Assembly (NCBI GenBank): GCA_002050465.1
Contig: MWYX01000060.1
Span: 60,613-124,612, forward strand
Length of the DNA: 64,000 nucleotides
Source of the DNA: Chitinophagales bacterium 65-1
GTDB lineage: Bacteria; Bacteroidota; Bacteroidia; Chitinophagales; Chitinophagaceae
Direction of reading: 5' to 3'
A model generated the notes under the pieces. The model was given only the letters and a program-made list of their open reading frames with translations. It ran no database searches and was not told where the DNA came from. This document shows positions 38,702 through 49,376 of this stretch, piece after piece; the first letter of the stretch is position 1; every line of letters begins with the position of its first letter. The position numbers were made by a program, and so were the translations under genes.

Positions 38702-39298
38702 TTAGGCAAGCAACAGGTTGCTTACATATTTAGAAGCAAATTTTTTGAGAGAGGGAAAAAAAATATCATAGCAATCTTTAAACTCAGCATAATGTTGATT
38801 AAAAACAGCAACTGCCGTTGCATACTCATTAATATAAGCTGCCCTGTAAACCAATCCCCCAAAGCTATTTTCAATACCGGAAGAATATTGATAATTAAAT
38901 AACCAGTTTTGCTGTTTCATATGAGGAAAAATTTTTCGAAAACCTTCCGGAAATAATAAAATATTTTCTTCCAGTATATTATAAGTTTGGATAGTAAATT
39001 TTTGCAAGCTGTGCGTATTCCTGAATTCATTTGTATCCAGTGCCAAAAAATGATCGTATACAATATCTACAAAAGCACCGGAGTATAAACGGTAAGCAGG
39101 ACGAAAAAATTCTTTTCCTTTTTTAGTGGCGGGATGTGCATCTGTAAATTCATCAATTGCCCTGTGAAGCGCTATGCCATTTTGTATTTGCTGCGGATAA
39201 TTAAATTTTGTTTTGCCTTTTACAAAATCGCTTATCATGTTGCCCACTAATATTTCCGGATGACTAAAAGAAAGATATGCGTGGGCAAGATAATTCAT
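38702..39298 (-). CDS. Acyl carrier protein phosphodiesterase family
   Basis: MNYLAHAYLSFSHPEILVGNMISDFVKGK...GIALHRAIDEFTDAHP. Confidence 0.85.
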   Translation of the reverse strand: MNYLAHAYLSFSHPEILVGNMISDFVKGKTKFNYPQQIQNGIALHRAIDEFTDAHPATKKGKEFFRPAYRLYSGAFVDIVYDHFLALDTNEFRNTHSLQKFTIQTYNILEENILLFPEGFRKIFPHMKQQNWLFNYQYSSGIENSFGGLVYRAAYINEYATAVAVFNQHYAEFKDCYDIFFPSLKKFASKYVSNLLLA

Positions 39299-39380
39299 GG
39301 GAAGGGATGCATATTGGTATGATGTTCAAGTGAGTGACACAACGATGATGCCATGAGAGACTGGCGCTAATAAATAAAAA

Positions 39381-40508
39381 TTATTTTAAAATCTCAGCCA
39401 GTTTATTTTCAAGATCTGCACCACGTAATTCTTTAGCAATAATTTTTCCCTGCGGGTCCAGCAAAACATTATAGGGAATACCTTCAATATTATACAAAGG
39501 CACTGCTGCGCTGTTCCAGAATTTAAGATCACTGATGTTAGTCCACGTAAGGCCATCATCCTTAATCGCCTTTAACCATGAAGCTTTTTCTTTATCCAGA
39601 GAAACACCAAGAATTGTAAAATTTTTGTCTTTGAATTTGTTATAGGAAGCAACTACATTTGGATTTTCTGCACGGCATGGACCACACCAGCTTGCCCAAA
39701 AATCCACCAATACATATTTACCTTTAAATGAGCTTAAAGAAACCGGCTTTCCATTTACATCAGGCATAGTAAAATCCGGGGCCATTATACTTTCAGAAGG
39801 ATTATTTCTATTTGTATTATTTTGTTGCAGCGATTGAATGTATTGATTTATTAGTTCATTAAGTGCTTTATGACCGGGAAATCGTTTTGCTAAACTGTTA
39901 ACTGTTTTTGTAATTGTATCAGGTTTAACCTGTTGGGTATATCCCAAAGCGAATAAGGCGATAACCGGACTAGCAGTAGTATCAATATAGTTTAAAATAA
40001 AATTATTGTATACGGAATTTATTTGCGCAAGACTGTTTTCTGAAGCTTTAATAAGGCTATCATCAGCACCTGAGCCAATTAAAGAAGTAATGCCATTTTC
40101 CGCGGCTTTTATGCCTCCCTGCAACGAATCCAGTATGCCTATAAATTTTTTAAGAGAGGCATTGGCAGGGGAATTAAATGTTTGTGATCGAAATCCTTCG
40201 TCAGTTGCATCAGCAGTAAACGCTATATCATCCTTATCATTTATAAAGATATATCCGGGGCCATTTTCGAGCCTGATCCGGTATAAACCTTCCTCTAAAG
40301 CATTGCTTTTAATAGTAACCTTTCCCTTTTCTAATACAGATGTATCTATTACAAGCGGAGGTTGCTGATTAAAATGAAGCTCTTCTAAAAATATTTTTTG
40401 ATCAGTTGCATTTTTTATTTCTCCTGTAACAGTAAGGTTACCCGTCGTTTTTTCATTTTTGCATGAAAAAAATATCACGCAGGAAAAAATAATAATTAAT
40501 TTTTTCAT
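39381..40508 (-). CDS. TlpA-like thioredoxin family lipoprotein (DUF4369 N-terminus)
   Basis: FFSCKNEK lipobox, VDFWASWCGPCRAENPNV. Confidence 0.9.
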   Translation of the reverse strand: MKKLIIIFSCVIFFSCKNEKTTGNLTVTGEIKNATDQKIFLEELHFNQQPPLVIDTSVLEKGKVTIKSNALEEGLYRIRLENGPGYIFINDKDDIAFTADATDEGFRSQTFNSPANASLKKFIGILDSLQGGIKAAENGITSLIGSGADDSLIKASENSLAQINSVYNNFILNYIDTTASPVIALFALGYTQQVKPDTITKTVNSLAKRFPGHKALNELINQYIQSLQQNNTNRNNPSESIMAPDFTMPDVNGKPVSLSSFKGKYVLVDFWASWCGPCRAENPNVVASYNKFKDKNFTILGVSLDKEKASWLKAIKDDGLTWTNISDLKFWNSAAVPLYNIEGIPYNVLLDPQGKIIAKELRGADLENKLAEILK

Positions 40509-40515
40509 GAAATAT

Positions 40516-41964
40516 TTATTGATTTAATTTTTCAGTTAATATTTTATTTACAATTTGCATATCGGCCTTTCCTTTGCTTAATTTTTTTACTTCGCCCGAG
40601 AATAAACCAATTAATGCCTTTTTACCTTTTCTATATTCAGCTACTTTGTCTGGCATTTTATCCATCACTTCATCTATCCACAAAGTTACTGCATCATCAT
40701 TGCTCTCCTGTAATAAATTCAATTCAGTAATAAGCTGCATGGAAGTTTTGGCAGGCTCCTGTAACAATGCACTAAATATTTTAGATGAAGCAGTGCTAAA
40801 ATTTATTTTTCCTTCTTCTATAAGTTTAATCAGATCGGAAATTGTTTTTGCAGGCAGGGGAAATTTATTTATTTCAAGATTATTTTCATTTAAATATGAC
40901 CTGACAGGCCCTGAGATCCAGTTTGCTGCAGCTTTGTAATTATTAGTATACTGTATTATCGATTGAAAAAAATCGGATATTAATCTGTCTTCACAAAGAA
41001 TCTTTGCATCATATGCAGATAAGCCAAAGTCTTTCTGATACGTTATTTCCAGGTCTTTTGGTAAAGCCGGAATACCCTGTTTTACGGATTCCAGCATTTC
41101 ATCTGTAATAAAAAAAGGAGTAAGATCAGGTTCTGCAAAATAGCGGTAATCATTTGCTTCTTCTTTATTTCGCAAAGAGAATGTGGTACCCGTTTCTGCA
41201 TCAAAGCTTCTTGTTTGCTGAATAATTTCTTCCTTATTTTCTGATAAGCTGATAAGGCGGGTTATTTCATATTCCACAGCTTTTTTTACATTCCGGATCG
41301 AATTTAAATTTTTCACTTCCACCTTTGTTCTCAGCGTTTTTTCGCCTTGTGGCCTGATAGAAATGTTTGCATCACACCGCATACTTCCCTCCTCCATATT
41401 ACCATCGCAAATGCCTAAATACCTGACAAGCTTTCTTATTTCAGTCAGGTATGCAAAAGCCTCATCCGAATTATGCATATCAGGCTCACTAACTATTTCC
41501 AGCAAGGGAATGCCGGCCCTGTTCAGATCAATGCAGGTATAATTTTCATCTACATCATGCAAACTTTTCCCTGCGTCTTCTTCTATATGTATACGATTTA
41601 GTTTTATGTTTTTTTCTTCTGAATTAATCCGGATGGTTACATACCCATTTTTACAAATGGGAGTAGTGTGTTGTGAAATTTGGTAACCTTTAGGGAGATC
41701 AGGATAAAAATAATTTTTTCGGGCAAAATAATTATTTCGTTCAATATCGCAATTAAGGATAATACCTAACTTAATTGCATACTCAATCACTTTCTTATTC
41801 ATCTTAGGCAAGGTGCCCGGATGTGCCAATGAAATGGGACTGATATTAGTATTAGGTAAGCTGCCAAATTCAGTACTATCACCACTGAACAACTTGCTTT
41901 TGGTAAGCAGTTGCGTATGTACTTCCAGCCCGATAACAGCTTCATATTTTTCATTACCAACCAT
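40516..41964 (-). CDS. gatB: Asp-tRNA(Asn)/Glu-tRNA(Gln) amidotransferase subunit B
   Basis: EAVIGLEVHTQLLTKSKLF, YPDLPKGYQISQ, EGSMRCDANIS. Confidence 0.96.
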   Translation of the reverse strand: MVGNEKYEAVIGLEVHTQLLTKSKLFSGDSTEFGSLPNTNISPISLAHPGTLPKMNKKVIEYAIKLGIILNCDIERNNYFARKNYFYPDLPKGYQISQHTTPICKNGYVTIRINSEEKNIKLNRIHIEEDAGKSLHDVDENYTCIDLNRAGIPLLEIVSEPDMHNSDEAFAYLTEIRKLVRYLGICDGNMEEGSMRCDANISIRPQGEKTLRTKVEVKNLNSIRNVKKAVEYEITRLISLSENKEEIIQQTRSFDAETGTTFSLRNKEEANDYRYFAEPDLTPFFITDEMLESVKQGIPALPKDLEITYQKDFGLSAYDAKILCEDRLISDFFQSIIQYTNNYKAAANWISGPVRSYLNENNLEINKFPLPAKTISDLIKLIEEGKINFSTASSKIFSALLQEPAKTSMQLITELNLLQESNDDAVTLWIDEVMDKMPDKVAEYRKGKKALIGLFSGEVKKLSKGKADMQIVNKILTEKLNQ

Positions 41965-42056
41965 TTTGCTAAGTTATGAAAACCATTTTCAGCGATATAA
42001 AAGAGAAGGTCGCCTGGAAAGGCAGCCCCGTATTAATAAACACACTAGAGAAATTT

Positions 42057-43001
42057 TTACAGATCTGCCTTATTGATTTTTTTAGGAATTTTAATTTCAA
42101 AATTCATATCAGATCCATTTCTTTCAACTTTTATATTATAAGAAGTTTTATCTTTTACATCCCCTAATTCTTTTCTTACTTCATTAACATCTTTTACTTT
42201 TTTCCCATTCACTTCTGTAATAATATCATTCTCTTTCAATCCCGACTTTGCTGCGGCTGATTCATCATGTACTTCTGTAATTTTCACTCCACTATCATTC
42301 TCAGTATCCTCAATTCTAACTCCTAATCTGCCACGGCCAAATCCCCATGACATGGCAAATGGTTCGTGTGGTAATCTTGCTATCTCGGGCATATTAAAAT
42401 TAAAATTCCGGGGACCAATCATATTGTTATTAAACGCAAACGACCTTGAGAAATTTGATTCGCCAAGCGTTGCTTTTACATCGCCTGATTTACCATTTCT
42501 TTTATAAGAAATTGTAACGGCTTCTTTTGGTTTAAATGCAGTAACAGCCTCCATAAGCTCATTGGGATCATTAATGTTATTCTTCCCTACTTTAGTAATT
42601 ATATCACCTTCTTTAAGTCCCGCTTTTTCTGCAGCACTGCCTTTTGATATCTTCAGAATTTTTACACCATTATCACTTTTTTCGGTGGTTACTCCTAAAA
42701 AGGCTTTATTATCATGCAACCTTGTAGCAAGTAAGCGGCGGTTAGCTCCAGGCGAATATAAAAAATTGCTGTCGCTGTTAAAGCGTTGCTTAATAACTGT
42801 AACATCATCACCTTTATATTCGGAGGATGGCTTACCGTTTATAAATACGTTACCATCTTTGGTTTCAATGGTAAGTTTCTTTTGGTTATCACCATTTTTA
42901 ATAATGATTATTTCCCTGTTATCTTTTAGTTTTTCTTTTTGTGCATATAGCTTATAAGTAAAGAGTGGCCAGGCTAATGCTAATAATATTATCTTTTTCA
43001 T
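42057..43001 (-). CDS. Secreted protein with two PDZ domains
   Basis: SAAEKAGLKEGDIITKVGKNNINDPNEL and SAAAKSGLKENDIITEVNGKKVKDVNEV. Confidence 0.87.
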   Translation of the reverse strand: MKKIILLALAWPLFTYKLYAQKEKLKDNREIIIIKNGDNQKKLTIETKDGNVFINGKPSSEYKGDDVTVIKQRFNSDSNFLYSPGANRRLLATRLHDNKAFLGVTTEKSDNGVKILKISKGSAAEKAGLKEGDIITKVGKNNINDPNELMEAVTAFKPKEAVTISYKRNGKSGDVKATLGESNFSRSFAFNNNMIGPRNFNFNMPEIARLPHEPFAMSWGFGRGRLGVRIEDTENDSGVKITEVHDESAAAKSGLKENDIITEVNGKKVKDVNEVRKELGDVKDKTSYNIKVERNGSDMNFEIKIPKKINKADL

Positions 43002-43095
43002 ATTTATAAATTTTGTGTACGAAATATTTAGTAGATCAAATATAGAGACATTTTTTGGATTACGAAATTTTTCGCAGATATTTTTTATAAAGACT

Positions 43096-45726
43096 TTATA
43101 GGAGGGATTTTATCTTTTTAATTACCCCGGCAAGATGGCTTGGATCCTGTCCGCCTGCTGTAGCAAGTGTTTTTTGCCCACCACCGCCACCTTTAATAAG
43201 AGGAGCAATATGTTCTTTAATAATTTGGGGTGCTTCCCAGTTTTTATACCGTGCCACAGCCTCATCCAGCATCAAAACGATACTGGCTTTTCCTTCAATT
43301 TCTGCAGCCAAAACAATTATATAATCTTTTAATTCATTTTTTAAAGCAAAGCATATTTTTTTTAAAGCATCTGCGTTTGATACTTTCACGATTTCTCCAA
43401 TAAAATTTATTCCATTAACAGATTCGGCTTTCTGTATAAGCTCTTTTTTTATTGATTCTATATTTTGTACTTCGAATCTCTCAACAGTTTTTTTTATATA
43501 TGCGTTTTCGGTGGATAAATTTTCAATTGATTTAACCAGATCTTTAGGATTTTTTAGTGTTTCACGAATTAAACGAATGGTATCGAATTGGTGGTTAATA
43601 TAATCTTCTGCAGCTTTACCGCTTACAGCTTCAATACGCCGCAGGCCTGCTCCAATTGCTGTTTCCAGTTTTATTTTAAAGAGGCCAAGTTCTCCTGTAC
43701 TTCCCACATGAGTGCCTCCGCATAGCTCGATGGAATAATTGGGATCAATAATTACGACACGAACCACATCTCCATACTTTTCTCCAAACAAAGCCATAGC
43801 CCCTGTTGCTAAGGCTTCTTCTTTTTTCATTTCTTTTATTACTACGGGAATATTCCCACGGATCTTTTCATTTACCAATACTTCCACTTTTGTCAATTCT
43901 TCATCAGTAACTTTTGCAAAATGAGAAAAATCAAAACGTAAATATTCATCGTTTACAAGACTTCCTTTTTGTGCAACATGTTTTCCTAAAACGCTACGCA
44001 AAGCTGCATGCATAAGATGAGTAGCAGTGTGATGTACCTGTGTAGAAATTCTTTTAGCCGAATCTATTTTAGCAATTATTTTTCCTGAAATTCCAGATGG
44101 TAACTTTTGTGTGAAATGAATGATAAGGTCATTATCTTTTTTTGTATCTATCACTTCAATTTCTTCCCCGTCAAAAAATAAAGCACCTTTATCACCGACC
44201 TGCCCCCCACTTTCGGCATAAAAAGGGGTTTTATCCAGCACTATCTGGTATGCTTCCTTTCCCTGGGATTTTGTTTTACGATATTTTAAAACTTTGCTTT
44301 TTGTTTCAAAGGAATCATGCCCAATAAATTTGGAAGAACCGTTTTCATTTATAACAATCCAATCCTCTGTATCTACAACACCTGCCATACGGCTTCGTGT
44401 TTTTTGCTTTTCCATTTCTTTTTTAAAACCTTCTTCATCAACATTTCTTCCCTTTTCACTTGCTACTAATTTTGTAAGATCAATAGGAAATCCAAATGTG
44501 TCAAAAAGTTTAAAAGCTTCCTCTCCCGATATATCATGAGTTGCTTTATCAAGGATTGATAATCCTTTATCAACAGTTCTGAGAAATGCTTGTTCCTCTT
44601 CCTTAATAATCTTTGATATAAATTCCTTTTGCTTATCCAATTCAGGAAAAACATCTTTGAATTGTTTTGCAATAACTGGAATTAATTTATGAAGCAGTGG
44701 TTGCTTCTCATCTAAGTAAGAAAAATAATATCGTACGGCTCTTCTTAATATTCTTCTTATAACATATCCTGCACCTGTATTGGATGGGAGCTGCCCATCT
44801 GCAAGCGGAAATGCAATAGCTCTTATATGATCTCCAATTACACGAAATGCTATATCCTGCTTACTGTTAGTATTTGTATATTTTTTATTACAAAGTTTTT
44901 CAATTTCAGCAATGGTTCCGGTAAAAACATCTGTATCATAATTACTTTGCTTGTTTTGTAAAACTCTTACCAGTCTTTCAAACCCCATACCTGTATCAAC
45001 ATGTTTTTCGGGCAGCGGCTCAAGGCTGCCGTCTTTCTTCCTGTTATATTGTATAAACACATTATTCCATATTTCAATTACCTGCGGATGATCATTGTTT
45101 ACTAAAATTTTCCCATCAAGCGCTTTTCTTTCTTCTTCTGTTCTTGTATCCACATGAATTTCAGTACATGGCCCGCATGGTCCGGTATCTCCCATCTCCC
45201 AGAAATTATCTTTTTTATTCCCCATAATTATTCTGTCCTCAATCTCCGCCTCTGTAAAACCAGAGTCGGACAGGCACTTCTTCCAACAGCCAATTGCTTC
45301 CTCATCTTTAGGTAATTTTTCTTTAACATCACCTTCAAATACGGTTACATATAAACGGTCTTTATCAATCTTGTAAACTTCTGTCAATAATTCCCAGCTC
45401 CATGCAATTGCTTCTTCTTTAAAATAATCTCCAAAGCTCCAGTTACCCAACATCTCGAACATCGTATGATGATAAGTATCTACCCCGACTTCTTCCAAAT
45501 CATTGTGCTTACCACTTACACGCAGGCATTTTTGTGTATCAGCAACCCTGGTATGCAAAGGTTTTTTATTTCCAAGAAAATAATCTTTGAACTGATTCAT
45601 CCCTGCATTAGTGAACATTAAAGTAGGATCATCTTTAATTATAATAGGAGCAGAAGGAACAATGGTATGTTCTTTTGATTTAAAGAACTCAAGAAAATGT
45701 TGCCTTATTTCAGAACCCGTCATCAT
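43096..45726 (-). CDS. alaS: Alanyl-tRNA synthetase
   Basis: TFTNAGMNQFKDYFLG-type N-terminus, HTATHLMHAALR, ELCGGTHV. Confidence 0.96.
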   Translation of the reverse strand: MMTGSEIRQHFLEFFKSKEHTIVPSAPIIIKDDPTLMFTNAGMNQFKDYFLGNKKPLHTRVADTQKCLRVSGKHNDLEEVGVDTYHHTMFEMLGNWSFGDYFKEEAIAWSWELLTEVYKIDKDRLYVTVFEGDVKEKLPKDEEAIGCWKKCLSDSGFTEAEIEDRIIMGNKKDNFWEMGDTGPCGPCTEIHVDTRTEEERKALDGKILVNNDHPQVIEIWNNVFIQYNRKKDGSLEPLPEKHVDTGMGFERLVRVLQNKQSNYDTDVFTGTIAEIEKLCNKKYTNTNSKQDIAFRVIGDHIRAIAFPLADGQLPSNTGAGYVIRRILRRAVRYYFSYLDEKQPLLHKLIPVIAKQFKDVFPELDKQKEFISKIIKEEEQAFLRTVDKGLSILDKATHDISGEEAFKLFDTFGFPIDLTKLVASEKGRNVDEEGFKKEMEKQKTRSRMAGVVDTEDWIVINENGSSKFIGHDSFETKSKVLKYRKTKSQGKEAYQIVLDKTPFYAESGGQVGDKGALFFDGEEIEVIDTKKDNDLIIHFTQKLPSGISGKIIAKIDSAKRISTQVHHTATHLMHAALRSVLGKHVAQKGSLVNDEYLRFDFSHFAKVTDEELTKVEVLVNEKIRGNIPVVIKEMKKEEALATGAMALFGEKYGDVVRVVIIDPNYSIELCGGTHVGSTGELGLFKIKLETAIGAGLRRIEAVSGKAAEDYINHQFDTIRLIRETLKNPKDLVKSIENLSTENAYIKKTVERFEVQNIESIKKELIQKAESVNGINFIGEIVKVSNADALKKICFALKNELKDYIIVLAAEIEGKASIVLMLDEAVARYKNWEAPQIIKEHIAPLIKGGGGGQKTLATAGGQDPSHLAGVIKKIKSLL

Positions 45727-45746
45727 ACCAATGCTGTATTTTATAA

Positions 45747-45776
45747 TTGATTTTGCTTTTTAAGACTTTATATTTG
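45747..45776 (+). promoter_or_regulatory. Putative Bacteroidota promoter for M23 peptidase gene
   Basis: TTG 45747-45749, 19-nt spacer, TATATTTG 45769-45776. Confidence 0.6.
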
Positions 45777-45860
45777 CTGGTTCGGACAAAGATAAGCACT
45801 GGCGCAGGTTACTACTGCAAGTTTTTTATTTTGATAATCGATCTCCAAAGATCACTGTGG

Positions 45861-46835
45861 ATGAAAAAAATAAAATACTATTATAACACCAATACACTTC
45901 GTTACGAAAAACTGGTAACGCCGTTTAGAGTAAAGCTCCTTCGGTTTTTTGGATTTATTGCCGCTGCACTAGTAACTGCCTTAGTTTTAGTTTCCATCGC
46001 CTTCAGATTTATTCCTTCACCGGAAGCAAAGATTGCAAGGGCACAATATCAAAGTATGAAGGAGAATTATGATGTGCTGAATAATAAAGTGCAAACATTA
46101 TTGCAGCAGATGAGTTCTTTGGAAAACAGGGATAACGAAGTTTATCGTTCTATTTTTGAGGCAAATCCATTACCGGATAGCGCTAGAGCAAAATTAATAG
46201 AGCAAAAAAAGGAGGTAGAAAAAATTGAGGCCATGAATGATGAAAAATTAGGAAATGAGTTAGCAAAAACCTTGAACAATCTTAGTGCACGGTTTAGTTA
46301 CCAAATGGACAGTTATAATGAAATTGAAAAATTAATAAAAAACCAGGATGATAAATTAGCCAGCATACCTGCCATTCAACCGGTAAGCAATCGTCACCTG
46401 GATAGAATTGCATCCGGTTATGGTATGAGGATCGATCCGATATATGGAACTCCTAAAATGCATAAGGGGCTTGATTTTACCTCACCGCAGGGTACACCCA
46501 TTTATGCTACCGGAAATGGAGTTGTAAAATTAGCAGGTTATATGGAAGGGGGATATGGATATCATGTTATTATCAAACACGGCTATGGATATGAAACATT
46601 ATACGGACACATGTTAAGAATGAAGGTGCGACCGGGACAAAAAGTAAAACGAGGGGAATTAATTGGCTATGTTGGCAGTACAGGTAAAAGTACCGGACCA
46701 CACGTACATTATGAAGTGCATGTAAACGGTAATGAAGTTGATCCGGTGTATTTTTTTTATAACGATCTTACACCTCAGGAATTTGACCTATTATTAAAAA
46801 AAGCTGCAACGGGCAGCGCTAAAAGCTTAGACTAA
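45861..46835 (+). CDS. M23 family metallopeptidase (ATG 45861 preferred to track start 45747)
   Basis: SGYGMRIDPIYGTPKMHKGLDFTSPQGTPIYATGNG...GPHVHYEV. Confidence 0.9.
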   Translation: MKKIKYYYNTNTLRYEKLVTPFRVKLLRFFGFIAAALVTALVLVSIAFRFIPSPEAKIARAQYQSMKENYDVLNNKVQTLLQQMSSLENRDNEVYRSIFEANPLPDSARAKLIEQKKEVEKIEAMNDEKLGNELAKTLNNLSARFSYQMDSYNEIEKLIKNQDDKLASIPAIQPVSNRHLDRIASGYGMRIDPIYGTPKMHKGLDFTSPQGTPIYATGNGVVKLAGYMEGGYGYHVIIKHGYGYETLYGHMLRMKVRPGQKVKRGELIGYVGSTGKSTGPHVHYEVHVNGNEVDPVYFFYNDLTPQEFDLLLKKAATGSAKSLD

Positions 46836-47347
46836 TGGCACCAGATCAGATAACCTTTGATTTTAATGACTTGGGTTCCGATAATAAGAAAGAGAAAAAA
46901 ATCAGGGGAGATAAAAAAAACGTGAATAGTGATAGTTTGAATTTCGCAGAGAAAACTAAATCACCCAGGGGTAGGAAAAACTTAAAAGATATTGTTGATA
47001 ACGATGCTATTGAGATACCTGAAGATGAAATACTTTTTAAGAAATCATATTATTCTATTGGCGATGTTTCAAAAATGTTTAATGAGAATGCATCATTGAT
47101 ACGCTATTGGGAAAATGAGTTTGATATTTTAAAGCCAAAAAAGAATGCAAAGGGTGACAGGTTTTTTCGCCCGGAAGATATAAAGAATCTAAAATTAATT
47201 CATCATTTGCTGAGACAAAGAAAATACACCATAGAAGGTGCAAAGGAATTTTTAAAAAATAATAAAACGGCCGCTCAAAAATTTGAGATGATACGGTCAT
47301 TACAAAAGTTAAAATCTTTTTTAAATGAGTTAAAAGCAAGTTTGTAA
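46835..47347 (+). CDS. MerR family transcriptional regulator
   Basis: SYYSIGDVSKMFNENASLIRYWENEFDILKPKKNAKGDRFFRPEDI. Confidence 0.88.
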   Translation: MAPDQITFDFNDLGSDNKKEKKIRGDKKNVNSDSLNFAEKTKSPRGRKNLKDIVDNDAIEIPEDEILFKKSYYSIGDVSKMFNENASLIRYWENEFDILKPKKNAKGDRFFRPEDIKNLKLIHHLLRQRKYTIEGAKEFLKNNKTAAQKFEMIRSLQKLKSFLNELKASL

Positions 47348-47363
47348 AATATCTTTGCCTCCT

Positions 47364-47882
47364 ATGAAAACAACACTTTTATTTACCGGCTTTTTAATAA
47401 TGATAAGCGTTTGTGCCTTATCACAATCCCAATATGAGATTATAACTGATCCCAGACACCCCGGATCAAAAATTCTTAAGGGGATAATCAATAAAAATTT
47501 AATTAAAAATGATACTGCATATAAATGGTATGCAGCTAATCAAAAGTCTTATACAAAACCTGACACTACAATTATAGGAAAATTGAAAAGGGATAGTACA
47601 GTGAAGTACATCATCTTTGGGGGAACATGGTGCGATGATACACGGGTTATTTTGCCAAAATTTTTTATACTTCAGGAAAAAGCCGGGATTTCGGATAACC
47701 GTATAACACTTTTTGGCGTTGACAGACAAAAACAAACCATCGGTAATATAACTTCAGCAATGAATATTACCAATGTACCCACCATTATTGTAATGAAAGA
47801 TGGTAAAGAAATAGGTCGTGTAATCGAATATGGCAAAACCGGTAAATGGGATAAGGAGTTGTCAGAAATTGTAGGTAAATAA
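47364..47882 (+). CDS. Thioredoxin-like secreted protein
   Basis: Signal peptide; YIIFGGTWCDDTRVILPKF; ATG at 47364. Confidence 0.8.
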   Translation: MKTTLLFTGFLIMISVCALSQSQYEIITDPRHPGSKILKGIINKNLIKNDTAYKWYAANQKSYTKPDTTIIGKLKRDSTVKYIIFGGTWCDDTRVILPKFFILQEKAGISDNRITLFGVDRQKQTIGNITSAMNITNVPTIIVMKDGKEIGRVIEYGKTGKWDKELSEIVGK

Positions 47883-47902
47883 ATTATTGTTACTACTAAT
47901 GT

Positions 47903-48670
47903 TTAGGAGTCTAAATCCGTATAAAATTTTAATTCCACCTTTTCTCCATCAAATACTGCATAGCTAAAATACTTGATCCAGTCTCCCAGATTAATGTAGC
48001 GGGAAGTATCTGTTAATTTAAAATCTATTGGCAAGTGCCGGTGGCCGAAAATAAAATAATCATAATGCTTTGTTTTTAATTTCTCTCTGCTGAAAATGAT
48101 AAGCCATTCTTTGTCTTCTCCTAAAAATTGTTCATCGGTTTTTCCTGTTGCACCCCTGCTCTTGCTGCTGAAGTAATCAGCTAACCCAATTCCAAAACCC
48201 GGATGCAATATGCCAAACATCCATTGTGAAAATTTATTTCTAAAAACTTTTTTTATGAATTTATATCTATGGTCGCCCGGACCTATTCCATCTCCATGGC
48301 CAATAAAGAATTTTTTCTTATTCAGATCAAATTCCCGGGGATGGTAATAAACTATGATGTTTAGTTCTTTTTCAAAATACCCCTTCATCCACATATCATG
48401 GTTTCCCACAAAAAAATTTATTTTAATTCCTGAATCAGTTAGTTCAGCAAGCTTTCCTAATATTCTTATAAACCCTTTGGGAACAACTCGTTTATATTCA
48501 AACCAAAAATCAAAAATGTCTCCAAGGATAAATATTTGGGCTGCATCATTTTTTATTTTATTGAGAAATTGTACAATTCGTTTTTCCCGAATCAGACTGC
48601 TTTCATAATCAGGTGCGCCGAGATGGAAATCGGAAAGGAAGTATATTTTTTTATTTGGAGAAAGGATCAT
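47903..48670 (-). CDS. UDP-2,3-diacylglucosamine diphosphatase-like (LpxH-type) phosphoesterase
   Basis: FLSDFHLGAP, ILGDIFDFWFEY, GNHDMW, GHRHLP. Confidence 0.87.
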   Translation of the reverse strand: MILSPNKKIYFLSDFHLGAPDYESSLIREKRIVQFLNKIKNDAAQIFILGDIFDFWFEYKRVVPKGFIRILGKLAELTDSGIKINFFVGNHDMWMKGYFEKELNIIVYYHPREFDLNKKKFFIGHGDGIGPGDHRYKFIKKVFRNKFSQWMFGILHPGFGIGLADYFSSKSRGATGKTDEQFLGEDKEWLIIFSREKLKTKHYDYFIFGHRHLPIDFKLTDTSRYINLGDWIKYFSYAVFDGEKVELKFYTDLDS

Positions 48671-49023
48671 TAAATTTCTTCAGATAATTTTTTATTAATC
48701 TCAATTAGTCTTTCCTGAAGAATTTTTAAATCACTCTGAATAATTAACCAGACAATTGTATAATTTGTATCGAAATAATCGTGTATTAGGATATTTCTAA
48801 AATCTTTAACTTCTCTCCAGTTTATATTACTGTGCCTAATTTTAAATTCTTTAGATAATCTCGCAACTCCTTCTCCAATGATTTCAAAATTTCGGCTTAC
48901 AGCATCCTGTGTCTTGTTGTCTGTTAAAAAGTTATCCAGCGTTATAGCAGATGTGTACTCAAATATTTTTTTAATACTTTCCAAAATATCCTCTAATAAA
49001 AACGAATCGCTTCTTTCAGACAT
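48670..49023 (-). CDS. HepT-like (HEPN, DUF86) ribonuclease toxin
   Basis: RNILIHDY = Rx4HxY motif; adjacent MNT gene. Confidence 0.88.
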   Translation of the reverse strand: MSERSDSFLLEDILESIKKIFEYTSAITLDNFLTDNKTQDAVSRNFEIIGEGVARLSKEFKIRHSNINWREVKDFRNILIHDYFDTNYTIVWLIIQSDLKILQERLIEINKKLSEEI

Positions 49024-49297
49024 ATAGCAAATCAGGTTCTATATATTTCAGGTATTTTGATTTAATGGCCGGTTTAGATACTAAATCTACTTCTTTATTC
49101 AGGATATCTTCCAGATCATGAGATAGTCTTATAAACTCTATACCTACAGGATGTGTAAATTCTACCAAAACATCTACATCGCTATTTTCTTTAAAATCTC
49201 CTCTGCTAAAAGAGCCGAACACAGCAAGACTTTGTATTGGATATTTATTAAATAAATCCTTTTTATGTTCTTTCAATATTTTTAAAACCTCACTCAT
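49016..49297 (-). CDS. MntA-like minimal nucleotidyltransferase antitoxin
   Basis: FGSFSRGDFKENSDVDVLVEF (GS...DxD). Confidence 0.88.
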   Translation of the reverse strand: MSEVLKILKEHKKDLFNKYPIQSLAVFGSFSRGDFKENSDVDVLVEFTHPVGIEFIRLSHDLEDILNKEVDLVSKPAIKSKYLKYIEPDLLYV

Positions 49298-49376
49298 TTC
49301 ATAAAATTAAAATTAATTATTTTAATGACTTAATAAAGAAAGGAGACTGTGTGGGTTATTGCAATGCGTACCAGCT

